From Ctenosaura bakeri (lineage: Eukaryota; Chordata; Lepidosauria; Squamata; Iguanidae): 64,000 nucleotides of DNA. The position numbers and the translations under genes are program-made. Below are positions 56,189-64,000 of this stretch, piece by piece. Positions within the stretch are counted from its first letter, which is position 1, and each line of letters starts with the position of its first letter. The notes beneath the pieces are model-generated. The model was not told the DNA's origin, did no database searches, and was given only the letters and a program-made list of their open reading frames with translations. The DNA lies in NCBI GenBank assembly GCA_948474755.1, contig CAOLHI010000150.1:682001-746000 (forward strand), in the 5' to 3' direction.

Positions 56189-56206
56189 GGTGTGTGTGTG
56201 TGTGTC
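56189..56206 (+). repeat. GT dinucleotide microsatellite
   Basis: About 8 GT units followed by an AGAGAGA-rich stretch (56208-56235). Confidence 0.85.
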
Positions 56207-56518
56207 AGAAAGAGAGAGAAAAAAAGAGAGAATAGAATGGCTCTGACCCTGCACACCATTGGATCTGCCCCTACCCACCAGTCACTTGGAACCCACAACA
56301 AGTAGAATGGAAAAATGTTCCCTTCTTTTGATCTGAAGGTGTTCAAAATATTGGCTAGGAGAGGGTTCTTAACCTTTTCTTTACTGGGGACCCCCTGTAA
56401 ATATAACTTCTTGCTGGGGACCCCCAAGGCTTAATTCAATAGTCATTTAAATATTCCTTTAAATAAATTTATTTATTAATATTTATTTAGGTATTGAAAT
56501 ATTAATTTTATTGAACTT

Positions 56519-56699
56519 CTGAAGACTAGAATTAAATCCCCACTCAGACACTGGGTGACCTTGGGCAAGTCATATTCTCTCGGCTACAGAGAGGCAAAGG
56601 CAAACCCTCTCTGAACAAATCTTGTCAAAATAAACCCAGTGATTTATTCACCTTAGGGTTGCTATAACTCAGAAGTGACTTGAAGGCAAACAACAACAA
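56519..56699 (+). mobile_element. tRNA-derived SINE, Sauria-like, copy 6 (5'-truncated)
   Basis: It starts at about the B box (GAATTAAATCCCCACTCAG) and runs through CACTGGGTGACCTTGGGCAA to the tail CTCAGAAGTGACTTGAAGG and a CAACAACAAAA end. The tRNA-like head is lost. Confidence 0.85.
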
Positions 56700-56754
56700 A
56701 ATGCTGCTAACAGAGGGGAGGTCATTTCTAGCCATCTGTCTCTCCCCTTTGGAA

Positions 56755-56930
56755 ACTGTCTTATGATGACCCTAAAGCAAACCTTTCATGAAGGTTTTTT
56801 TTTTTTTTGCCAAGATTTGTTGCTTTTGCCTTTTTCTGAGACTGAGAATATGTGACTTGCCTGAAGTCATCAAGTGGGTTTCCATGACTGAGTAGAGATT
56901 CAAACCCTGGTCTCCGAAGTCATAGTTTGG
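56755..56930 (-). mobile_element. tRNA-derived SINE, Sauria-like, copy 7
   Basis: Minus strand, with the body as the complement of TCAAGTGGGTTTCCATGACTG and the head side as the complement of AGATTCAAACCCTGGTCTCC. The tail end is shortened and a T-run is inserted at 56798-56809. Confidence 0.8.
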
Positions 56931-57194
56931 CCACGTGCACACATCTGTTGCAGTGTCCTTTTTGTCAGGGATGTGCCAGCGGGGGTATGAATGTGCGTGC
57001 CCAAATTGTTCCCTTGTTTGCAAATGAGGGAGCAGTTTCAGTACCTGCAATCTCTCCCCACTGCTGTATCTTTGTTGCTGCTGTTGATGTCCAGCAGCAG
57101 GGCTTCACAGACTTCCTGTGAGGGCTCTGCGGACCACAGGGCTCTGTGGACCCCAGGGGTCTCTAGACCCCAGGCTAAAAACCACTTGGCTAGG

Positions 57195-59789
57195 GCAGTG
57201 AATTCCCGTGTGTTAAAATACATCCTGTGTTAGAGTTAGCAACTTTTCCCTTCCTATACTCACTAACTGGTGGTTTGCATATCTGTCACCCTCCTATTTG
57301 TTTTTGTTTCCACAACTTCTCTCTTCCTACTTTATCCTGATATTTTCTTTTACCTCCTTTCTCCCCCATTAGACCATGTATTTTATTATGGACAAATATT
57401 TGTAGGTAAACTGTTTTGCAAAGAAGAATGAGCATGTGACCATGGGACCGGTTATTGTTCAGCTTCTGCCCTGTGAATTGATTACTCTGCTTGATAGATC
57501 CACTCCTCACATTTATATGTTCTAGCATCCCACACCTTTCTGCAGCCTGAGTGGTGAGAATTAAGCCTTTCCTCATTCCTTAAAAGGCATCAGAGAGGAT
57601 CTGACCCATACCATTTATGATACAGTCTTCTTTGAGACCAGAAATGTACCTCAGTACATGAAAACACCACTTTCCACAGTAAAAGAGTTTTGGGCATAAC
57701 TTGTAACATTCTGTTCTAGATCGGATTGCCTCCTACATGGTAGGCATCAGGTCCTGGTTGCCATTTTGAAAGGCTCTGCATAGAACCTCTCAAGCATGTA
57801 CACTTCTAAACTATTTACACTTCTAAACCAACTTGCTCTTTTTTGGGCAGTACTAAGTTCTAGATTGCTCGTTGTTTACTTGTGTGTCTGTGACGTCAGA
57901 GTTGTTTCTGTAAAATTTGCCTGAAAAGCATACTTTTTTTAAAAAAAGTATGTGTGTATGTGGGAGGGGTTGGAGGGCTTTAAGGACTTTGCAGGCTTCA
58001 GGGACAAAAAAAGAAAAAAAAGAAAAGAGGTTCAGGGACCACTTTCAGCTGACAGGCTGCAATTTGCCCACCCCTGCTGTAGAATAATGCTCTTACTCTA
58101 GGACCTATTTCAGCTATATTCCAGATCCTGATAAATCAATGTGAAATACATCTGAAAGATCCTAGACAGAATTTCAAAGATCCCATATGAACCTTCAAAA
58201 CACTGAAATCAAATAATCCCAAATTTGAGCACTGGGTTCCTGAATAAGAAAATAAATAATGATGGATAGGCTTCCTTGAAAAATCAGATTTTTGCTGCTA
58301 TTGACCCTCCCTAATAGGTCATAGCTTTGTCAGAGAGTGTTAGGTTTGTTTTATGACTGACTTTTAGACTATATAACGCAGTGTATGTCAACTGAGCAGT
58401 GGTTCAGCTGACCTTTGGACCTACCATAAAATATGCCCTAGAATCCATTACAATCATGCCAACCCAAACTGTGCTCTGCTTCTGATCTGTTACCCATTGG
58501 CTGCTGGTCCACAGCAAGTTTCCTGGAAAGCAAGAAATAGTTGTAGCCAATGGGCACAAATATGGTGCTCATCTCTGGTATGCTGGGAAAAATACTCTGC
58601 TGTTTCCCCACATCAGGTAGTCTAAGAAACTCTGCTCTGTAGGGCTCAGAAGTTCCTTGATAGGCATTGAAAGTTCCTTCAATTGTTAGGTCAGAGGGAA
58701 AATGATTTTCTGAATGCAGAATATACAGTCTTTACAGAAGTGGTTTTCAGTAAGTAGTAATATGAATGTAACTGTGAGATCAGACAGCTTACTACTCCAT
58801 TTCTTGCCCTCAGTATATTCCATTTAATAATCATGAATGTATGTAGTCTGTTAAAAAGTGGGTGAAAAAGACTTAGTGATAGTTAGAATCTTCTGAGAAC
58901 CAGATATTAACAATGGCTTTTGAGCTTACAATTTTAGCATTTACACTTCTAAAGCAACTTGCTCATTACTATACAGGAGCACTGTACAGAGTTCAGTGAC
59001 CAGAAGCTCTAAGCGGTAATTAAAAAGATATTCTCAAATGACATCTAATTAAAAATGGTTTCAGGCAAATAATTTATGATCCTAGTCTTCAGGTTTCTTA
59101 CAGTATCCATCCTCCTGATGTCAGCTGGAAGTTAAGTTGTAGAACAGTGGAATCTTCTGGTGGTTGATGATTTCAGAAATTAGCAGAGACCAATCGATCA
59201 TAATCTGCTGCTTGTTGATTAGCTGACCATTTTGGTATTGCCTCCCAAGAGGTCTAGTCTTAGAAATTAATGCAGCATAGATATTTTGAGGGCATATGCC
59301 TGAGGACAAATAGAGGACAGAGTCCCTTAACCTTGGCAGTCACAGAGGACCTAAAAAATTCTGCTGCCTGAAGGTGGAACAGGAAATGGCACCCAATCCT
59401 AAGTCAAGATCTGTAATACCTTAAATCAGCAAAGTTAGTCTGGCACATGAGGCAGAAAATTCCACAAGGACATCTCCCTGACCTTGGCAATAAAATGGGG
59501 AGAAGGAAAGTAATGTATGCTGGTTTAAGTCTATAGTCTAAAGTTCTCATCATTGTTCACCATTGACTTGGCTAAATGAGCCAAGGTATAATAATTAATA
59601 AATGTAACTTCACTCTCCAGTTGGAAGAATTTCGAATCCTTTCTCTGGGCTCTTCCAGCATGTTTTGGCTTCATTCTGCTATATCTGTTGACTAGACTGC
59701 TGGGAGGAAAAGAATAAGATTTCACTTTCTTCCTCTAACTTCTCTATTGCTGTTTTACATTGGTGATACTTTGCTAACGTTATGACTTA
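57195..59789. other. Unique stretch with a 24-bp palindrome, no gene recognised
   Basis: A perfect palindrome, CATACTTTTTTT followed by its complement, lies at 57929-57952. Near 58025-58080, GGGACCACTTTCAGCTGACAGGCTGC and TTGCCCACCCCTGCTGTA look like the end of another hAT-like mini-element. The rest is unique. Confidence 0.4.
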
Positions 59790-60018
59790 AGACCCTTTTG
59801 TGCAATGCAATTAGAGTGCTATGATTCCACTTTCCCAGCCATGGCTTCATCTTATGAAATCCTGTGTAAGGGTGTGTAGGTTGGTGAACTGCTAGATCTC
59901 TCTGGCTTAGAAGTCTAAGTACCCTTCCTTAAATTGCATATCTCAGGATTTCATGGGATGAAACCACAGCAGTTAAAATGGAACCATAGTGTTATAACTG
60001 TGTAGTGTGAAAGAAACC
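59790..60018. mobile_element. Hairpin-type DNA transposon relic, family F copy 2
   Basis: The left arm GACCCTTTTGTGCAATGC with TTAGAGTGCTATGATTCCAC pairs with the right arm AATGGAACCATAGTGTTATAAC ending GTGAAAGAAACC. Paired ATGAAATCC / GGATTTCAT blocks flank a core with CTCTCTGGCTTAGAAG. It has the layout of 18754-18962. Confidence 0.6.
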
Positions 60019-60752
60019 TGAATAGTTACCAAATTCTCTATTAAAAGAGGCATATAGTATGTTTAAGACTAACAGATGCATACTGGTCAAATATGAGCAA
60101 CAGGCCTTCCCTAAGCTGATGATGATTGACTGTCAGCTGCTGTTTTTCCAAAGGACACTACTGAGAGGTTGAATTTTCTGTGGCCTCAGTTAGATTGTGA
60201 AGACTAGAGCTTAGAGACACTTGTAAATTTTTACTAGCCGGTGTGGGATTTCATTTTCAAGCTGCCTCTGACAGGTCTGGGATTAATTACCAAAGGCAAA
60301 GCGGGTCAGGAAAGGAGATGACAACTTATACAGAGGCAATAGACTAAATCATCACCAATTACTGACATTTAAGTCTGTCATTTTTTTGGAGGAGGCTTAT
60401 TGAGGTTTCTGAGAGATCAGATGCTTGCCAGCTCTCTGCAGTGCCTTTTGCTGGTTCCAGAAACAGGATTATGGCAGTTTGCTCTGTCACTACAGAGTCA
60501 ATAACTGCTGTTGCATCAGCAGTAAGCCCCCACCGCCAAAAAACAAACTCCCTGCACATAGGAACCAAAGAATGTTAGAGAGAATTAGGGTGGCCACTGA
60601 TGTACTGCCAACAACAAAGGCAAAAGAGGACAAATTGTGCACGGTACCTGGCATGCTAATTTAAATTAATATATACAAACAGACATAATTAGATGTAGTC
60701 CTTTTAATTTAAATAAAAATACATTGCAGCTCATCATAAAGCAAAAGACTGT
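60019..60752. other. Unique sequence, no feature seen
   Basis: Nothing is recognised. Short overlapping frames at 60359-60664 have no domain. Confidence 0.4.
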
Positions 60753-60879
60753 GGCCATTTCCGCACTACACTCTTATAGCGCGATTATTCCACTGTCAAC
60801 ATCCTATGGAATCCTGGGGTTTGCATAGGATGTTGAAAGTGGAATAATCGCGCTTTAAGAGTGTAGTGCAGAAATGGCC
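60753..60879. mobile_element. Palindromic mini-element, family A (best copy)
   Basis: A 127-bp near-perfect hairpin: GGCCATTTCCGCACTACAC at the left, its complement ending GTAGTGCAGAAATGGCC at the right, and TGT outside both ends (60750-60752 and 60880-60882). Almost the whole element is arm, with only about 15 bp of centre around CCTGGGGTTTGC. It is the shortest and cleanest of the family here. Confidence 0.85.
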
Positions 60880-61084
60880 TGTGATTGGGCAACTTCTGTC
60901 TGTACTCTGTCTACTAGGCAAGTGCTGCTGATGGGAATTTCTAAAGATCTCTGCTCTAGGGGTGTAAATTCTTGATTGTTTTTAGCTTGCATGCAAAGTC
61001 AATAATTACTGTAGTTTTCTTTCCACCAGCGGTGTATCTAAGTTCAACAGCATCTAGGGCAAATATGGAAGTTGCGCCCCTAAG

Positions 61085-61400
61085 TGCTGCTTCTCCTGTC
61101 ACTGCTGCACCAGGTTGAGGAAGACCCTGGTGGGACTGGGGAGGTGGCAGAGGATCAGGCCTGACTGGGAGGACTGCTGTTGCTGCCATTGTTGCCGCTG
61201 CACTGGGCCAGGAACAATCCTGGCAGGGGCAGGGGTGGGCCAGGCCTGGGAGGGAGGGCTGCTGCTGTCACTGCCTCTGCACCAGGCCAGGAACAACCCT
61301 CATGAGGGTGGGGGGGCCAGGCCCAGGAGGGATGGCTGCTGCCGCCACCGCCTCCACACTGGGCCAAGAATGACCCTGGTGGGGGCAGCCCTGGGTCAGT
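61085..61400 (+). repeat. GC-rich minisatellite, about four units of 77-98 bp
   Basis: The motif CCAGGAACAAnCCTnnnnGG recurs with its neighbours GGGCCAGGCCTGGGAGGGAGG and GCTGCTGCTGTCACTGCCTC. Unit starts near 61110, 61208, 61287 and 61364 give periods of 98, 79 and 77 bp. The long open frames here on both strands (the longest 212 codons, plus strand, starting at 61115) arise from stop-poor GC-rich repeats. Confidence 0.8.
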
Positions 61401-61559
61401 GGAAGGATGGGGAGGTTGGCTTTTTCACACCTCTCTGGCATTGGCAGCTAGGGCACATTCCCCAGATGCCCCACCCTAGATATGCTTCTGCTCCCCACCT
61501 CAGGAGAAAGCAAATATTTTTCTATATTATTCTCCCTGTATTTGAACCTCCAGAAGTGT

Positions 61560-61864
61560 TACATAGCTATTATTCAATGGAAAAATGCACTGGGGTTTTC
61601 TTTTGTGCAAATAATCATGCTTTCTGTGAAGAAAATGTGTTTCCTTTGTGGGGAACCTATTTTCTTCACAGAAAAGTACCTTTTTTTGGTGCAAAACAGC
61701 CACATGTATTTGTCCGCAGAATGATTCTTGCATGTACTTTCGCACACTGGTGAAAACTGTGTAAAAGTCTCACTGCTGTAGTAGTCTTCCCAGTGGGTGT
61801 TCCTGACTACCATTTTTTTTTTGTCCTGAAAACGAATGATTGTGGCTATTCGTTCCATCCCTAG
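61560..61864 (+). repeat. TTTTGTGCA/TTCACAGAA repeat, copy 3, with possible Helitron-like end
   Basis: It carries CTTTTGTGCAAATAATCATG, TTCTTCACAGAAAAG and GAAAACTGTGTAAAAGTCTCACTGC, matching the repeat at 36785-37600. At its right end, AACGAAT (61831-61837) and ATTCGTT (61848-61854) form a short hairpin. Ten bases later comes CTAG followed by T (61861-61865). A hairpin about 10 nt before CTRR at the 3' end is the Helitron signature, but a 7-bp stem is weak evidence. Confidence 0.45.
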
Positions 61865-62386
61865 TCTGCTCTCTCTTTTAATTGTTCTTTACCTGCACCC
61901 CAGAAATATCCGGTTTGCCTTTCTTTGTTCCTGAATAACTTTTTCAAATTCAAGCTTCCCAGTGAAGTGGGGGGCAGGAAATAACAAGATGAATAGTTTT
62001 AAATGTACACACTGCACTTAATCTGCTTGAACAAGATTGTGTCCATTTCTACATAGTTTCATAGTCCCATGATGGGAACTCAATGGCAGCAGTCTGTGGG
62101 TCATGCTTTTGCATGACATCATTGTGGTCCCATAGCCATCACATCCCCATGAGTTGCAATTGTGGGATATTCACTTAACGGAAAAAATCCGTTAAGCATC
62201 CATGATCGTGTGACACTCCCATAATCCTGCTGGGATATCAGCAGGAATGGGTGAGGTGTGGAAATGTGTGTAGGCAACTTCTGCATTTTTTTTTTTTTTT
62301 GGAAGTAGCAGACATGAACTGGGTGGTTTTTAGTAAAGTAGAACCCTTTTTCTTTCTTAGACATAGCTTGAAGAAAGGATTTACTA
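61865..62386. other. Unique sequence, no feature seen
   Basis: A T-run lies at 62287-62300. No gene or classified repeat is seen. Confidence 0.4.
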
Positions 62387-62965
62387 CAGGTTGAACCTCC
62401 CTTATCTGGAAATCCAAAACTCAAAACTTTTTACTGCTTGCTGCCCATTTCCACCTTCGAGGTGTGGTGCTCCTGCTTGTTCATCTCTCAGATCCTCAGT
62501 ATCTCTCTTTTTGCCACCAGCTGCCCTCTTCTACCTTCAAAGCAGTGGCTGTAGAGCTCTTGCTTGCTCGTCTCTCAGATCTGAGGAGAGCTGCAGCTGC
62601 CACCTTGAAAGTGGGAGTGGGAAGCTGGTGGTAAAAGAGAGAGAATTAAGATCTGAGAGATGAACAAGCAGGAGTGCCACAGCTGTCACCTCAAAGATGG
62701 AATCAGGTGGCTTCTAGCAAAAAGAGAGAGGGTGAGCATCTGTGAAATGGTGAGAGGCACTGATTCATGCCAAGCACTACACTTGGATTCCCACCACTTC
62801 ACAGATCCTCAGTCTCTCTCCAACCGTGCATCTCATACACAACACAAGTAACAAATGATATGTGAGACTACTCTAATAAGGTGCTGCATTCCAAAATTGG
62901 GAAAAAAATCCATAATACAGAACACTTCTGGTTCCAAGCATTTTGGATAAGGGAGGCTCAACTTG
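62387..62965. mobile_element. pogo/Tigger-like non-autonomous DNA transposon
   Basis: The left end CAGGTTGAACCTCCCTTATC and right end GGATAAGGGAGGCTCAACTTG are inverted repeats. TA flanks both (62385-62386 and 62966-62967), the target duplication of the Tc1/mariner-pogo superfamily. The subterminal CCAGAAGTG-type block (complement of CACTTCTGG, 62922-62930) is as in vertebrate Tigger-like elements. The interior is made of repeated blocks around ATCTCTCAGATC and GGAGTGCCACAGCTG in both orientations. No transposase. Confidence 0.75.
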
Positions 62966-63247
62966 TAATGAATTTTTTTTAAAAAAACTCTTCCTAAAGC
63001 AAGCAATCAAGAACTACAATGAGAGGCTGGCTCCAAGCATCTTTCCTTGCTCCAGCTCCTATCCTCTCTGACCTCCTGTGGGCTTGACTGGGAGCAGGAG
63101 GAGTGCTCCAGCTAAGGAGGTGACAAAGAGAAGGTATGAAAGAAGATAGTTGCTTCTGTCAAACACATGCACACCTACTCCTTTCTCCTCCCAGATACAG
63201 GAGGAGGCCAAAGATGGGGATGCCTTGGAAGAGTGCCTCTCTTATTT

Positions 63248-63309
63248 CTTTCCAACATTGATAAAAATGCCTGATATGCTTTCCAACATTAATAAAAATG
63301 CCTGATTTA
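63248..63309 (+). repeat. 31-bp tandem duplication
   Basis: Two adjacent units beginning CTTTCCAACATT and ending ATGCCTGAT (63248-63278 and 63279-63309), differing at only a few positions. A small recent duplication. Confidence 0.85.
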
Positions 63310-63978
63310 TTGTAGAAAGCAATCCACTTGGCTGGTAAAGTTCTGAGCACTGGTTCAAAAACTCAGTTCCTGTTTGTGAATATATATATGTTTTTCTCTC
63401 TCCCCACCAAAAAAACCCCCCCACTATAATGACACATTTTCAAAACCAGGAAAATACAATTGTAAAAAAGCCTTCCATTTTAAAAGCTGTGTTAAATCTT
63501 TCTCATGTTTGCTGGAGCTTCATGAAGCCAGGAAATTGGAAATTAATACTGAAGCCTTAACAGACTTGTCTCCTTATTATAAATGATACTCTACAGCATC
63601 ACAGACTGCAGCTATACTTTTTTCTGGTCTTTCAAATACAAAACTGAAGATGAAATGAAAGACATATGGGAATACAAGACAGGACAATGTGGGCACCATT
63701 CCTTGTCCCAGGCACTCCATCTTCCTATCTGGATTTGGGTCTGAAACACACGGGAAAAAGAGGGATCCTCAGAGGATAAACTATAAGAAAACATCCAATA
63801 TCTGCCTCATTCATAGATTTTCCTGGCTTTATTGAGCTTGAACCAACATGAGATTGTCTTAAGTCTGGTCTTAACAGAAATGCCTTCTTTTTTGTTAAGT
63901 ATCACTGAGCATTGTACTATGGTTTATGCACACTTAGTCCACGCTGTAGAACATTCTCGCTATTTAATAGGTATCTCA
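63310..63978. other. Unique sequence, no feature seen
   Basis: AT-rich sequence without a recognisable gene or repeat. Confidence 0.4.
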
Positions 63979-64000
63979 CTGTTGTGCACCTTCAAGTCAT
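63979..64000 (-). mobile_element. Start of a minus-strand SINE cut by the window edge
   Basis: TGTTGTGCACCTTCAAGTCAT is the complement of the Sauria-like SINE tail (ATGACTTGAAGG..CAACA), so an eighth copy probably continues beyond the window. Confidence 0.7.

Larger units (their letters stand above)
56360..57185. mobile_element. hAT-like element holding two SINEs
   Basis: The left end AGAGGGTTCTTAACCTTTTC and the complement of the right end, AGTGGTTTTTAGCCTGGGGT, are imperfect inverted repeats of the CAGTGGTTCTTAACC type used by hAT elements. TTGGCTAGG stands outside both ends (56351-56359 and 57186-57194), fitting an 8-bp hAT duplication plus a chance match. Both ends keep the GGGGACCCC-type block just inside. 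Two SINEs, at 56519-56699 and 56755-56930, are inserted within. Confidence 0.7.

Noticed and set aside
61115..61753. 212-codon plus-strand frame
   Set aside because: It runs from a GC-rich minisatellite into the TTTTGTGCA repeat; both are non-coding repeats.

Overview
The window looks like repeat-rich, gene-poor nuclear DNA from a squamate reptile (lizard or snake). The organism call rests on repeat content: tRNA-derived SINEs with a Bov-B-like tail (the Sauria type), reptile-type CR1, an L1 relic, a Gmr1-like Ty3/Gypsy element, a probable Penelope-like relic, and many short non-autonomous DNA transposons. There is no bacterial-style gene packing, no operon and no intact long gene. The only host coding signal I can point to is one possible 67-bp internal exon at 13722-13788, with good splice sites but no recognised product. 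The window is therefore probably an intron or intergenic stretch of a larger locus.

Layout. 1-8000: unique AT-rich DNA with small DNA transposons (455-656, 986-1399, 1814-2127, 2704-3100), a 74-bp-arm hairpin (5911-6065) and a 260-bp GGA polypurine tract (7726-7989). 8000-18000: an ERV-like solo LTR (8677-9556), SINEs, simple repeats, the candidate exon, and a second LTR-like element split by a 5'-truncated CR1 with a 10-bp target duplication. 18000-34700: scattered DNA-transposon relics, LTR-like sequence at 23600-24165, a solo LTR at 26462-27453, a minus-strand CR1 tail, and GGCC-ended elements at 20584-21152, 27562-28028, 31526-31945 and 34240-34666. 34700-47250: mostly unique sequence with a Penelope-like endonuclease relic near 41.6 kb and a perfect 28-bp inverted repeat at 43460-43538. 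47250-55905: a decayed L1 on the plus strand, interrupted in ORF1 by a 5'-deleted Gypsy element on the minus strand and in ORF2 by a 742-bp GGCC-ended element. 55900-64000: a hAT-like element holding two SINEs in opposite orientation, a palindromic mini-element, a GC-rich minisatellite, and a TA-flanked pogo/Tigger-like element.

The most notable point is the Gypsy relic. In one uninterrupted reading frame the C-terminal end of integrase comes before the reverse transcriptase, and RNase H is followed directly by the LTR. This is the Ty1/copia-like domain order of the Gmr1 group, not the usual Ty3/Gypsy order. A second theme is a set of non-autonomous elements of different internal sequence that share GGCC-YTTT/ATTT ends and 3-bp target duplications, suggesting mobilisation by one transposase, probably Harbinger-like.

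Element ends were found by eye from target duplications and inverted repeats. Family names are from memory of the families and were not searched against any database.
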